Shown: positions 54,059 to 64,000 of the stretch, one piece after another | Numbering within the stretch: the stretch's first letter is position 1 | Layout: the number at the start of each line of letters is the position of its first letter | Assembly (NCBI GenBank): GCA_029561455.1 | Contig: JAKQIY010000034.1 | Coordinates: forward strand, 89,139-153,138 | DNA: 64,000 nucleotides | Reading direction: 5' to 3' | Origin: a bacterium | Lineage (GTDB): Bacteria > Zhuqueibacterota > Zhuqueibacteria > Residuimicrobiales > Krinioviventaceae | Notes under the pieces: generated by a model | Seen by the model: only the letters and a program-made list of their open reading frames with translations | Databases searched by the model: none | What the model was told of the DNA's origin: nothing | Program-made: the position numbers and the translations under genes

Positions 54059-55954
54059 TTATTCCCTGATATATAATTTACACGCTTCCGTCAGCATATC
54101 CTGAATGTTGGCCGCCATTTCATGCGGATCCTGCAGCGATCCGTCCAGTAGTGAAACGCTGTAAAACAGGTTGAACGCCAGTTTGGATAACATCGGGTCA
54201 TTGACGTCTTTTTGATAGATTTTATGCATCTGTACGATCATGGGGTGTTTTTTGTTAATTTCCATCACCTTGGCCGGCAATTTAGCATTCTGGTTATACA
54301 GATGCATGATCTTTTCCATCTGGCCTGACATGCCTTTATGCGAACTGACCAGCACCGCCGGATTATCGACCAGCCGTTCCGAAAGTTTCACATCCTCAAC
54401 CCGGTCGCCCAGAATATCTTTGATACGCCGGGCCAGTTTGTCCAGTTCACGGGTTTCTTCCGGCTGTGATTCCGCTGCGGGTTCAGCCCCGCTTGTTGAC
54501 GGTATAGCGGCAAGTTTGCTCAAATCCGCCTGATCGGCAGAGACAAACTGCTTTTTATTATAATCCAGCATCCCACTGAGCACAAATTCATCGATGGGAT
54601 CAAAGCAATATAGCACTTCAATATTTTTCGATTTGAAAATATCCATTACCGGGTTCTTTTCCACGGCTTCCCGTGAGGTACCGGAGAGGTAATAGATCTC
54701 TTCCTGCTTTTCAACCATGCCTTCAACATATTTCTTTAATGTAGTCAATTCGTCCGCATTGGCGCAGCGGGAAGAATTAAAGCGGAACAACTCGGCGATT
54801 TTTTCCCGGTTGGTATAATCGTTGTATCCTTCTTTAAGGGTGCGGCCGTGTTGCTGCCAAAATTCTTTATACTTGACCTCATCCTGGGCAAATTCCTGTA
54901 AATGCGTGAGGAACTTGCTTACCAGGGTGCTTTTAATTTTAAATAAATAAGGATTCTCCTGTAATGTCTCCCGCGAAATGTTCAGGGGCAGATCATCGCT
55001 TTCAACAATACCCCGAACAAACCGTAAATAGGTGGGCATAATGTCTTTGGCATGAGCATCGATCAGCACCCGCTTGACAAACAGGTGAACGCCTTCGTCT
55101 TCGCGGCCAAAACCGAATAGCTCCAGGTTGGTCCTGGGTACATAAAGCAATGCATGGAATTGTAATGGCACATCTGCGGACAGATGAAAGCGGGTGAGCG
55201 GCTCATCCTGCTGCCGGGCGATGAATTTGAAAAATTCATTGTACTGTTCATCTTTGAGATTGTTTTTCGGTTCCCGCCAGATCGCGGTGATCTTGTTAAT
55301 TTGCTCGCCATCCACCATGATGGGGAAGGGGACAAAGTTGGAATACTTTTCGATGGCGGACTGGATGGTGAATTTTTCAGCAAACTCTTCCGCGTCCTGC
55401 CGCAGATGAACTACAATCGTCGTGCCCCGTTTTACCGGTTCCGTTACCGGTTGAATTTCAAATGAACCGCGGCCGTCGCTTATCCACAACCAGGCCGGCT
55501 CATCTTTTTGGGCAGCTTTAGTGGTTATTTCCACTTTTTCACCAGCCATAAAAACGGAGTAAAAGCCTACTCCAAACCTGCCGATAAGATTCAGCTCGCC
55601 CTGCTTATCCTTATCCGCCGCCAGTTGTTTTATAAATTCCGAGGTGCCGGAGCGGGCAATAGTGCCGATATTGGCGATAAGTTCACTGCGGCTCATGCCG
55701 ATCCCCGTATCGGTTATAGTAAACATCTTTTTGTCTTTATCTAATGTTATCCTGATTTCCAGGTTTGCATCGGGGTCAACGATTTCCTCGCCCTTGAGCG
55801 ATAGAAATCGCACTTTATCCAATGCATCGGCGGCATTTGAAATGAGTTCGCGGATAAAGACATCGCGATGGGTATAAAGCGAATGGGTTAATATATCCAG
55901 CAGTTGGTTTACTTCTGCTTTGAATTTATAGCTGGTGTGGTCTTGCTCACTCAT
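54059..55954 (-). CDS. htpG: Molecular chaperone HtpG (Hsp90)
   Basis: The protein has 631 residues, the usual length for HtpG. The GHKL ATPase domain shows FIRELISNAADALDK, DTGIGMSRSEL, TIARSGTSEF and GRFGVGFYSVF; the middle domain has the catalytic-Arg region SDDLPLNISRE; the C-terminal dimerisation domain ends KLYIRE. It is an ATP-driven chaperone in the cytoplasm. A 281-bp AT-rich gap with no convincing coding sequence separates it from the sensor kinase upstream. Confidence 0.97.
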   Translation of the reverse strand: MSEQDHTSYKFKAEVNQLLDILTHSLYTHRDVFIRELISNAADALDKVRFLSLKGEEIVDPDANLEIRITLDKDKKMFTITDTGIGMSRSELIANIGTIARSGTSEFIKQLAADKDKQGELNLIGRFGVGFYSVFMAGEKVEITTKAAQKDEPAWLWISDGRGSFEIQPVTEPVKRGTTIVVHLRQDAEEFAEKFTIQSAIEKYSNFVPFPIMVDGEQINKITAIWREPKNNLKDEQYNEFFKFIARQQDEPLTRFHLSADVPLQFHALLYVPRTNLELFGFGREDEGVHLFVKRVLIDAHAKDIMPTYLRFVRGIVESDDLPLNISRETLQENPYLFKIKSTLVSKFLTHLQEFAQDEVKYKEFWQQHGRTLKEGYNDYTNREKIAELFRFNSSRCANADELTTLKKYVEGMVEKQEEIYYLSGTSREAVEKNPVMDIFKSKNIEVLYCFDPIDEFVLSGMLDYNKKQFVSADQADLSKLAAIPSTSGAEPAAESQPEETRELDKLARRIKDILGDRVEDVKLSERLVDNPAVLVSSHKGMSGQMEKIMHLYNQNAKLPAKVMEINKKHPMIVQMHKIYQKDVNDPMLSKLAFNLFYSVSLLDGSLQDPHEMAANIQDMLTEACKLYIRE

Positions 55955-56235
55955 TTTTTCCCTTTCCTGTAAATTTATTCAGCGCCAATTGTTTATTGCG
56001 CACCAGGCCGCACCGGACATGTAGCCAGGTATTCTGAAACACATTGAACTTGATTCGTTTGCTTAAAATATAAATTTGAAAAATTAAGTCTGCATTAATA
56101 ATAACCCCATGCAGCAATTTTCGTGCAAAAATATTAATAAATACCCAATATATTGAAAAACAAATAGTTATGCAATGCTGATCTGGACAGGATGAAACAG
56201 TAAAGCAAGAATGTCTGCCAATATCTGACAAATTG

Positions 56236-59200
56236 TCATAATATTTTTAAATTACATTGCCGCAATACTTCCAGCAGGTTCTCCAATTTAATTGGTTTAC
56301 TGATATAGTCGTCCATGCCGGCTTGCAGGCATTTTTCCCGGTCGCCTTCCATAGCATTGGCCGTCATTGCCACGATGAGCTGTTTTTTTTCCGGCCATTT
56401 TTGCCGAATTATTGCGGTGGTTTCAAATCCATCCATTTCCGGCATTTGTACATCCATAAAAACTACATCGAATTTTTTATATTCCAAAATATGCAGCGTT
56501 TCAAGTCCATTATTTACAATCTCCGGATGGTATCCCAGTTTACCCAGCAGTTTCTCCGCCAGTTTTTGATTAACCAGGTTATCTTCCGCAACCAGAATTT
56601 GTAAAGGATACTGCCTGGCAAAGCTACTGTCAATGCTGGTCAATACCGGTTCTTTTTTCCGGTGCGATACCTCACCCATGAAGATATGTAAAATTATATT
56701 ATAAAGATTGGACTGTTTCACCGGTTTGTTAATATAGCTGGCAAATTTGATCGCTTTGACCCGTTCGCTGTCATCCCGGAAGCCGATAGAAGTGAGCATG
56801 ATAATTGGCAGTTCTTCAGCAGACTTGAATTTTCTGATCTCTTCAGCCAGGGTTATGCCGTCCATTTCCGGCATTTGCATATCGAGAATAACCAGATCGA
56901 ATGCGACATTTCTTTTTATAAGATCAATAACTTCTGCCGGAGAATTGGTGTCGTGAGCGATCATATTCCATGATTTTGCCTGCAACGATAATATGCGCCG
57001 GTTCGTATCGTTATCGTCAACTATCAAAACCATTTTCCCTGATAATTGAGGCAGACTATCCTCGCCGTTTTCCCGGGATTGCTTGTGCTCTGCCTCGGTA
57101 ATGATCGTAAAGAAAAAGGTTGAGCCTTTACCTTCTTCACTTTTGGCCCACATTTTACCGCCCATTTTTTCACACAGGCTTTTACTGATCGATAAACCCA
57201 GTCCGGTACCGCCATATTTACGGGTGGTTGAAGCATCCGCCTGGGTAAAGGATTGAAACATACTGCTGATTTTATTTTTAGGAATTCCTATGCCGGTATC
57301 TTTGACGCTGAACAATAACTCATATTTACCATTTTCCTGTAAACGTGATTTCACCAATATAGAAATATCCCCTTCATGAGTGAATTTTACCGCATTACTT
57401 AACAGGTTATTAAAAATTTGCCGCAGACGATTCATGTCGCCATATATAATTTGGGGAACAGCGGGCTCGATGAGATAAGCCAGATCAAGCATCTTTTTAG
57501 CGGCGTTTGGCGCGTGAAAATCAAGGCATTCTTCGATCACATCCCGCAATACAAATGGCTGATGTTCAAGGTTCAGTTTACCGGATTCGATTTTAGAGTA
57601 ATCGAGAATATCGTTGATAACCGACATGAGCGCATCGCCGCTGGTTTTAATGGTTTCCACATATTCGCGTTGTTCACCATTTAATTCAGTTTCCAGCAAC
57701 AGGCCGGTCAAACCAATAACCGCATTCATTGGTGTGCGAATTTCATGGCTCATATTCGCCAAAAAATCGCTCTTGGTACGGGTGGCCTGTTCGGCTATTT
57801 CTTTTGCCTCTTTCAGGGCTTTTTGTGCCTTTAGAGACAGCTCTTTTTCCTTGTGCTCAATTTCTTTTTCCCGGATCGCTTTTTCTTTTTCCAACTCCAT
57901 GATCTTTTTTTCATGTTCAGCGATTTTTTGTTTCTTTTCGGCTTCATCCTTTTCTATTTGCATACGCTTTTTTTCTCGACCGATGATTATCATCCGGGTC
58001 AATGTATAAATTAGGACCAGCGCAGCTAAAAACAGGATCACTGCCACAATCGGCAAAGGTTTGGCAACCCGGAATTTATATACTGCAGGCGTAACATCGG
58101 CATCGAGTTCCGGAGATTTAGCCCGAACCTGGATAATGTGAATGCCGTTTTTTAAATCATTTAATTCCAGGTTTGTATTATGAGTAAATTCACTCCATTC
58201 ATTCTCATCCAGTTTCCAGGAATACCAAAAATCATCTTCAGGAATATTGTGCCATTTTTTTACCGCGGAAAATTTTATACGAAAAGAATCTGTTTTATAA
58301 ACCGGCGTTATTTTTTCACCGGATAATTTTGTGAATGCGCGTTGTGCGACAGTTGTAATATTCAGGCTATCTGCCGAGCCGTTTTTATGATATATTTTTA
58401 AAGTATCACTATTGATATCCGAATCGGTCCACAACAACCAGGTCTGATCTGCCAGGATATAGGTCTCGGGGATTTCCGGAATCGGCGGGGTATAAATGGA
58501 AACACCTTTATCTTTTGTGCCAATCCATACCGAGCCGTCCTGCCAGGGCTTTACGCACCATACCAGGTCACTGGAAAGGCCATTTTGACGGGATAAATAC
58601 ATAAAGTTTTCTCCGTCAAATACATTTACGCCATTACCTTCAAGCCCAAGCCAGATGCGCCCGTCCGGGGTTTCGGCAATGTCTTTGACAAATAATCCGG
58701 CCAGTCCGTTTGATTTGTTATAGGTATGCCATTTCCCGTCACGGTATACTGAAGCGCCGGCATCGAGGCTGCCAACCCATATATCGCCGTTGGATGCCTG
58801 TAACAGGGAACCGATTTTATTACTGCACAATCCATCCTTGACCGTGATATGCGACCATTGTTCATCTTTGAAAACTGCAATACCATCTATATTTGAACCG
58901 ATCCATACGGAGCCGTCGGCAAATTCGCCGGCAACAAAGGCTGATGTTATCGGCAAACCGTTGTCGGGATTATATACTGTTTTCTTGCCGTCTTTAATAC
59001 GCAGTACAACATCAGCTCTGGCGGCAAATTCAATTTTATTGCCGGCCCAAATAGAGCCGTCGCCAGCGCTCATTACGAACATTTGATAATCATCAAGAAT
59101 TGTAAAATTTTTGTTACCATTGCGTAACACTCCCAGCCCACTGCGTATGGTGCGCCAGTTGGTACAAGCCAGCCATAAATTATTATTATTATCCTCAACC

Positions 59201-60423
59201 AGGTCATTGCAATAAGCGCCGGGCACGCCGTCATCCATACCAAAATATTGCCACTTTCCATTTTTTAGCACGGAACAGCCGTCCGTTGTGGCAAACCAGA
59301 TGCTCCCATCCCGGCGCGGTAAGATATCCCTGACGCCATTGGTAGACAAGCCATCGGTAACATTGAGGTATTTCCAGTTGCTTGGATAGAACAGGGTTAT
59401 TCCACTCATTGTTCCGATTACCAGGTCGTTATTATAGTTTTGTGACAAGCAAAAGGTAACATCATCACCAAGACCGTCTTCGGTTGTATAATTTGTCCAG
59501 AAATTGTTTTTTAAAACTCCAATACCGCCAAATTCTGTGGAAATATGAATTGTATTGGGTGAGAATATTTCCAAATCGGTAACATGATTGCCGGGCATTA
59601 CATCCTGGAGAGAGAGCTGTTGATATGAATTGTTGGCAAATTTAAAAATCCCTTTATAAGTTCCCAGGTAGAGATTATTTTGCGAATCCCAGGCAAAGGG
59701 GTATTGAAAAATACTCCGGTACAACATCTCCGAAGAGTCTAAAACCCAGTTTGTAATGTGATTATTTTTAACCCTGACCACCTTGGCCGGACTTATTGCA
59801 AACCATAAGCTGCCGTCCGGCCCTTCGGAAATCGCCCGCACATTATTATTGAACACCTGGTGATTATCAACTTTGATGATTTTTTCTCCATCATAGCGAC
59901 ACACGCCATAGTAGGTACCAATCCATATTGTGCCTTTTGAATCCTGAAAAAGGGAATAGATAAAATTATTATCAAGCCCGTTTGCGGTGGTATAATAAGT
60001 CCAGTTACCTTCTTTAAAGACCGCCAGTCCGTTATTCTGACTGCCTATCCATACATTACCGTTTTTATCTTCCAGCATTGTGGTAATTTTGTCCGAATGA
60101 AGGCCGTTAGCTGTGGTGATACGGGTGAATTTAAAACCATCCCAGACCGTTATACCGGTGCCATCGGCGCCTTCCATACCATGTGCAAACCAGAAGGTAC
60201 CGTCCTTTTTTTTCAATATAAAACCAACATTGCCTGAGCCCAGGCCGTCGACAACAAAAAATTTACCCCAGCGGTGTTGATTTAATGGACGTTGTTCCAG
60301 TTGAACATTTCGTAACCGCAAATGCTCGATCTTTATGTTTGAAGTTGCCGGCTGCGACAGGGACAAGCCTGGTATGATAAATGCCAGCAAAAGAAATTTC
60401 AAAACCAATAAAACTTTGTACAT
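56236..60423 (-). CDS. Hybrid histidine kinase with extracytoplasmic beta-propeller (Reg_prop/Y_Y_Y)
   Basis: The protein has 1395 residues, ATG 60423 with GGAG 7 nt upstream. After a signal peptide come about a dozen propeller repeats of the type [37 protein letters not shown] (residues about 40-680), then a Y_Y_Y-like domain ending TPAVYKFRV, a membrane helix at about 785-808, and a coiled coil. The cytoplasmic part has HisKA (SHEIRTPMN, His893), a GHKL ATPase ([23 protein letters not shown]), and two receiver domains (Asp1181 in [10 protein letters not shown], Asp1324 in [10 protein letters not shown]). No HPt or DNA-binding output domain is present. Such propellers often sense oligosaccharides. 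Confidence 0.95.
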   Translation of the reverse strand: MYKVLLVLKFLLLAFIIPGLSLSQPATSNIKIEHLRLRNVQLEQRPLNQHRWGKFFVVDGLGSGNVGFILKKKDGTFWFAHGMEGADGTGITVWDGFKFTRITTANGLHSDKITTMLEDKNGNVWIGSQNNGLAVFKEGNWTYYTTANGLDNNFIYSLFQDSKGTIWIGTYYGVCRYDGEKIIKVDNHQVFNNNVRAISEGPDGSLWFAISPAKVVRVKNNHITNWVLDSSEMLYRSIFQYPFAWDSQNNLYLGTYKGIFKFANNSYQQLSLQDVMPGNHVTDLEIFSPNTIHISTEFGGIGVLKNNFWTNYTTEDGLGDDVTFCLSQNYNNDLVIGTMSGITLFYPSNWKYLNVTDGLSTNGVRDILPRRDGSIWFATTDGCSVLKNGKWQYFGMDDGVPGAYCNDLVEDNNNNLWLACTNWRTIRSGLGVLRNGNKNFTILDDYQMFVMSAGDGSIWAGNKIEFAARADVVLRIKDGKKTVYNPDNGLPITSAFVAGEFADGSVWIGSNIDGIAVFKDEQWSHITVKDGLCSNKIGSLLQASNGDIWVGSLDAGASVYRDGKWHTYNKSNGLAGLFVKDIAETPDGRIWLGLEGNGVNVFDGENFMYLSRQNGLSSDLVWCVKPWQDGSVWIGTKDKGVSIYTPPIPEIPETYILADQTWLLWTDSDINSDTLKIYHKNGSADSLNITTVAQRAFTKLSGEKITPVYKTDSFRIKFSAVKKWHNIPEDDFWYSWKLDENEWSEFTHNTNLELNDLKNGIHIIQVRAKSPELDADVTPAVYKFRVAKPLPIVAVILFLAALVLIYTLTRMIIIGREKKRMQIEKDEAEKKQKIAEHEKKIMELEKEKAIREKEIEHKEKELSLKAQKALKEAKEIAEQATRTKSDFLANMSHEIRTPMNAVIGLTGLLLETELNGEQREYVETIKTSGDALMSVINDILDYSKIESGKLNLEHQPFVLRDVIEECLDFHAPNAAKKMLDLAYLIEPAVPQIIYGDMNRLRQIFNNLLSNAVKFTHEGDISILVKSRLQENGKYELLFSVKDTGIGIPKNKISSMFQSFTQADASTTRKYGGTGLGLSISKSLCEKMGGKMWAKSEEGKGSTFFFTIITEAEHKQSRENGEDSLPQLSGKMVLIVDDNDTNRRILSLQAKSWNMIAHDTNSPAEVIDLIKRNVAFDLVILDMQMPEMDGITLAEEIRKFKSAEELPIIMLTSIGFRDDSERVKAIKFASYINKPVKQSNLYNIILHIFMGEVSHRKKEPVLTSIDSSFARQYPLQILVAEDNLVNQKLAEKLLGKLGYHPEIVNNGLETLHILEYKKFDVVFMDVQMPEMDGFETTAIIRQKWPEKKQLIVAMTANAMEGDREKCLQAGMDDYISKPIKLENLLEVLRQCNLKIL

Positions 60424-60438
60424 TCGGGCGCTCCGCAA

Positions 60439-63438
60439 TCAGGTCAGTTGCGTTTTTAAGCAATTTTTAAGAGTAGATGTGTTCTTTAATTCCAGAATCA
60501 GATCATCGATTTGAATGGGTTTACTGATATATTCATCCATACCGGCTTGTAAACATTTTTCACGATCACCCTCCATAGCATTGGCCGTCATGGCAATTAT
60601 ACGCGGGCGTTTTTTGGCGGACCATTTTTCACAAATGTTCCTTGTCGCTTCAAAACCATCCATTTCCGGCATTTGAATATCCATCAGAATCAGATCATAA
60701 TGCTTCTTTTTCAAAGCTTTGATTGCTTCCAGACCATTAACTGCAATATCCGCATTATATCCCAGCTTACTTAATATGCGCAACGCCAGCTTTTGATTAA
60801 TAACATTATCTTCAGCAATTAATATTTCCAGAGGTATGGTTTGTGCCATATTGGGATCTAAAACCGGGCCTTTGGGGTCTTTTTCAAGAATCGGCGCAGA
60901 GCCGTTGAATATCTTTAACAGGGCGTTGAGTAGTTGCGACTGCTTGATTGGTTTGGTCATTACCGTAGAAAAGTTTAATTCTTTAATTCTTTTGTTATCT
61001 TCATCTTTTCTAACCATTGAGGTCAGCATAATCATGGGAATTGAACATTTATTATATTGTTCACGTATCTGGGCAGCCAGGGTGAGGCCGTCCATTTCTG
61101 GCATCATCATATCCAATATTATTGCATCATACCGTTTACCGCATTTGATCCATTCCAGCGCCTGCAGACTTGAACCTGTATGCTCCGTTATCATATTCCA
61201 TGATTTTGCCTGTAAATCAAGGATTCTACGGTTGGTGTCGTTATCATCCACTATCAACAGATGTTTGTTATAAAGAATTTTGGTTGAAAAATGTGCATCC
61301 ATAACGTTATCATGCCCGTCGACATGAATAGTAAAATAAAAAATTGAACCCTTGCCCAATGTGCTTTCAACCCACATTGTGCCGCCCATCAATTCACAAA
61401 GTTTTTTGCTAATTGCCAGCCCTAACCCGGTGCCGCCGTATTTACGGGTAATTGAGGCGTCGACCTGGGTAAAAGCTTCAAACAGGTATTTAATCCTGTC
61501 TTTGGGAATGCCGATCCCGGAATCTTTGACGGAGAATAATATTTCAAAGCTGTTATCGGCAATTTTTTTTGCGCTTACCATCAACACCACTTCACCCTTT
61601 TCAGTGAATTTAATGGCATTATTCAGCAGGTTATTTAATACCTGGCGAATACGGGTTACGTCGCCCAAAAAGTCATCCGGCGATTGTGGATCGACCAGGC
61701 AGGTCAATTCAATACCCTTATTAGCAGCATTGGCCGATTGAATATCAACAGATTCTTCAACACATTCCCGCAGTTTGAAAGGATGCTTTTCAATATCCAG
61801 TTTCCCTGATTCGATTTTGGAAAAATCGAGTATATCGTTAATGATCACCATCAGGCTATCGCCGCTGGTACGAATAGTTTCAACATATTCCCGCTGCTCA
61901 TCGGAAAGTTGGGTGTTGAGAAGCAGTCCGGTCATACCGATCACGCCATTCATTGGAGTTCTGATTTCATGACTCATATTGGCAAGAAATTCCGATTTGG
62001 CTTTAGTACCTTCGCGCGCAGCTAATAAAGCCTTGTCCAACTGTTCATTCTTTTTTAATAACCGGTCTTCTGCTTTTTTAATTTTTGTCATATCTCTTGA
62101 AATACCGACAATACCGGTAATTTCACCCAGATGATTTTTTACCGGCACCTTGGTTGACGACACCCAGCGATGAAAGCCATCAGGACGTATATCCAGTTCA
62201 ATTTTGCCAATCAGTGGCCGGCCTGTATTTATAATATTTTGTTCATCGGCAAAAGCTTCTTTGGCATGCTTTTCATCAAAAAAATCAAAATCAGTATGCC
62301 CAACTGCTTTTGAGGGTGAAAAAATTCCCAGGGTGTGCGCCAATGAGATATTGATGCGGGTAAAGCGGCTCTCCCGGTCTTTGAAGTAAATTGAATCGGG
62401 AATATTATCCATTAATGTTCGTAACAGGGTTTTTTCCGTAGATAGTTCTTCACGGGTTTTATTTAATTCAAAGATCTCATCTGTCAATTTTAAATTATTA
62501 TAAATAAATGTAGAAATGTTTTGTGATAAAATATTGAGAAAGTTTAATATATTTTCAAAATGTTCTGCTGAAATGACCGGCACTTTTTTATAAGCGTCGA
62601 CAAGTTCATCCGGCTCGGTTCCAATGGATCGGGCATAAGCCCGAATTTTATTGCAGCTTTCTTTTTTAACAATTCTTTGTCCAATCAACCAGGTAGCAAC
62701 ATGTTTTCCGGCAACTATAATTGGCGCCGCTGCATTGATGAATCCGCAAGACTTGCACTCTCTGCTCACCGTTTGATGCAATTGTTTGGCAGCATCTCCC
62801 AGAGATTTGTCTGAATCTATACAATCCTGGTACCCTTTTTCAGTACAGCGAATGATGCTGCACACCTTGCTGAAATTACAGCCGTTCGTTAATGGAACGC
62901 CGTCAACGCCGGTAATAACCGAAGCGACATCCGCCACCTGGGAAAATGAATCCTGAATCTTTTGCAGAATTTCCAGGGGTATCAATTCATCCAGTTTAAC
63001 TTTTCTATTCTGAAATTCGCTTATGGTTAACTGACCGCCTGATGTTTCATGTTCGTAACCCTTTACACCATGTTCATTTACATGCTCATGGCTTTTGGCA
63101 ATACTTTTTTTTATAATAATGAGTCCTGTAATTGTGTCGGTATTATTTTTTTTTGGTAATATGGTTACCTGCCAATAATTTATGTTGGTATCCCCGTTAG
63201 TATGCGATGTAGTTGTAAATGAAAATTTTTCCTGTTGACCCGACAGAATTGCCAATATTTTATCTTGCATTAATTCCAGATCCGGTTCCACTTCAAGAAT
63301 AGATCTGCTGATAAACGATTCCTCAAGACCATGTGTTGCGTTTAATCCGAATTCTTCCTCTATTTTTAAATCTTTATCTGTTATTGCAAATGCGGCATTC
63401 TGTTCTGTGAGTATAATTTTTACAGCACTAGCGTCCAT
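60439..63438 (-). CDS. Hybrid histidine kinase with PocR and PAS sensor domains
   Basis: The protein has 999 residues with no signal peptide, so the sensor is cytoplasmic. Residues 1 to about 115 look PAS-like; residues about 145-320 are a PocR ligand-binding domain (GCNFSKVCSIIRCTEKGYQDC split as CNFSKVCSIIR and CTEKGYQDC, then ECKSCGF) with a Cys-rich pattern; a second PAS covers about 340-460 (DNIPDSIYFKD). Then HisKA (SHEIRTPMN, His490), GHKL ATPase (GTGLGLAIS) and two receivers (Asp776 in LDMMMPEMDG, Asp920 in MDIQMPEMDG), without HPt. Its stop lies 15 bp before the propeller-kinase ATG, so the two are probably co-expressed. Confidence 0.94.
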   Translation of the reverse strand: MDASAVKIILTEQNAAFAITDKDLKIEEEFGLNATHGLEESFISRSILEVEPDLELMQDKILAILSGQQEKFSFTTTSHTNGDTNINYWQVTILPKKNNTDTITGLIIIKKSIAKSHEHVNEHGVKGYEHETSGGQLTISEFQNRKVKLDELIPLEILQKIQDSFSQVADVASVITGVDGVPLTNGCNFSKVCSIIRCTEKGYQDCIDSDKSLGDAAKQLHQTVSRECKSCGFINAAAPIIVAGKHVATWLIGQRIVKKESCNKIRAYARSIGTEPDELVDAYKKVPVISAEHFENILNFLNILSQNISTFIYNNLKLTDEIFELNKTREELSTEKTLLRTLMDNIPDSIYFKDRESRFTRINISLAHTLGIFSPSKAVGHTDFDFFDEKHAKEAFADEQNIINTGRPLIGKIELDIRPDGFHRWVSSTKVPVKNHLGEITGIVGISRDMTKIKKAEDRLLKKNEQLDKALLAAREGTKAKSEFLANMSHEIRTPMNGVIGMTGLLLNTQLSDEQREYVETIRTSGDSLMVIINDILDFSKIESGKLDIEKHPFKLRECVEESVDIQSANAANKGIELTCLVDPQSPDDFLGDVTRIRQVLNNLLNNAIKFTEKGEVVLMVSAKKIADNSFEILFSVKDSGIGIPKDRIKYLFEAFTQVDASITRKYGGTGLGLAISKKLCELMGGTMWVESTLGKGSIFYFTIHVDGHDNVMDAHFSTKILYNKHLLIVDDNDTNRRILDLQAKSWNMITEHTGSSLQALEWIKCGKRYDAIILDMMMPEMDGLTLAAQIREQYNKCSIPMIMLTSMVRKDEDNKRIKELNFSTVMTKPIKQSQLLNALLKIFNGSAPILEKDPKGPVLDPNMAQTIPLEILIAEDNVINQKLALRILSKLGYNADIAVNGLEAIKALKKKHYDLILMDIQMPEMDGFEATRNICEKWSAKKRPRIIAMTANAMEGDREKCLQAGMDEYISKPIQIDDLILELKNTSTLKNCLKTQLT

Positions 63439-64000
63439 TATTTCCTCCGGATAGGAATAGTTTTAGACACAACGATAGATTGTAATTGTTTTAAACAATT
63501 AAAATACAAATATTTGCAATAATTACTGCAAGTTAAACTTTTATTGAAATGCAAATATTGTTCCATTTACAAAAAAAATAGCTGTAAAATGAGTAAAGGC
63601 TGGTAAAGTTTAATGTGAGGATAGGTAGAGTTGCAAACGGTAATGAGTTTTCAGAATTTTTACCTCGACGCCACCTGTATTCGCAACGATAACATTCCCT
63701 TTATATAACCCCGGGAATGTCAAAACCGGGATTATGTCAAAGGATCTTTTTTATCAAGTCATTTAATACGCCAAGCATACAAAACAAGTTTGTCATTTGG
63801 AGCGAAGTGAGAAATTCTCCTCGTTCCTAATCTCCTGAGACTGTGTGAAAACGCCTGCAAAAGCCAGGTTGTCAGTGCCTGGAAGTAGCTCGGATTCTCC
63901 CGAATCCGGAGTACAGTCCCTTTATGGACTGTGGGCCGCCGCAGGCGGCCTCGAATTGTTTTATCGCTTCAATAAAAACATATAGTTACCTAAGACAAAG
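63439..64000. other. 562-bp right-edge intergenic region
   Basis: The first 300 bp are AT-rich and should hold the promoter of the minus-strand kinase pair, but I see no clear box. From about 63780 the composition changes to a repeat block with several hairpins (next entry). No gene is recognisable, and the region may extend beyond the window. Confidence 0.45.
63785..63952. repeat. Hairpin-rich repeat block
   Basis: Four dyads lie in sequence: CCAGG/CCTGG (63864-63882), CGGATTC/GAATCCG (63891-63908, 4-nt loop), ACAGTCC/GGACTGT (63913-63932) and GGCCGCC/GGCGGCC (63934-63950, 3-nt loop). The last three stems are perfect 7-mers. Upstream, GTTCCTAATCTCCTGA (from 63823) shares its word with the repeats at 2189-2322. 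TTTGGAGCGAAGTGAGAAATTC (split as TTTGGAGCGAAG and TGAGAAATTC) resembles a repeat common in FCB genomes. The block has no gene. Confidence 0.65.

Noticed and set aside
55947..56231. Minus-strand open frame of 94 codons between htpG and the propeller kinase
   Set aside because: No domain, no ribosome-binding site, and overlaps the htpG start; treated as non-coding.
63785..63952. CRISPR array
   Set aside because: The dyads differ from one another and are not separated by spacers of constant length.

Overview
The window reads as a chromosomal segment of a Gram-negative bacterium of the FCB superphylum. Pointers are a C-terminal Por-type (T9SS type A) sorting domain on a secreted esterase (45379-46800), lipoproteins and a Wzi-type outer-membrane barrel, a membrane-anchored AraC regulator of the type common in Bacteroidota relatives, and one-piece propeller hybrid histidine kinases. 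The AT-rich, mosaic composition fits Calditrichota/KSB1/Ignavibacteria-like lineages, but no phylogenetic marker allows a firm assignment. I saw no rRNA, tRNA, CRISPR array or intact insertion sequence.

Layout. (1) 1-6.9 kb: accessory genes: a secreted beta-rich hypothetical, a SAM methyltransferase, a secreted alpha/beta hydrolase, a SigZ-type ECF sigma factor followed by a Cys-rich COG0701 permease, and, on the opposite strand, a secreted YdjC-type deacetylase; then a GNAT acetyltransferase. (2) 7.3-44.1 kb: one co-oriented Wzx/Wzy-dependent capsule or exopolysaccharide locus of 31 genes. It holds export and assembly genes (small SLBB protein, Wzc-like tyrosine kinase, Wzx flippase, Wzy-like polymerase, Wzi), two different initiating sugar-phosphate transferases, three GT4 glycosyltransferases, a DUF354 protein, a heparinase II/III-fold protein and several nucleotide-sugar modules. 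(3) 44.2-46.8 kb: membrane AraC regulator and T9SS-exported esterase. (4) 46.9-48.6 kb, minus strand: DUF1080 protein and PIG-L deacetylase. (5) 49.4-54.0 kb: flavin reductase, RarD and two MFS transporters, separated by hairpin terminators. (6) 54.0-63.4 kb, minus strand: HtpG and two tandem hybrid histidine kinases, one with an extracytoplasmic beta-propeller and one with a PocR sensor domain. Hairpin-rich repeat DNA lies at both ends of the window (2.19-2.32 kb and 63.82-63.95 kb).

How the genes work together. The polysaccharide locus encodes most of a route to a 2,3-diamino uronic acid with an amidine group (WbpB/WlbA-type 3-dehydrogenase, hexapeptide N-acetyltransferase, DegT aminotransferase, and the WbpG/HisH2/HisF2 amidotransferase). 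It also has a CDP-6-deoxyhexose branch (RfbF, RfbG and an SDR), a LegB-like dehydratase with a nucleotidyltransferase, and two CapK-like adenylate-forming enzymes. The WbpB homologue can only be full length if it starts at an ATT codon (10270). The HisF homologue has lost Asp11 but keeps Asp130, which argues for a sugar-amidation role rather than histidine synthesis. The most unusual items are the ATT start, the initiating transferase that lacks a membrane helix and carries another N-terminal domain (37537), the minimal SLBB exporter, the SigZ/Cys-rich permease pair with a leader hairpin, and the tandem hybrid kinases without HPt or output domain.
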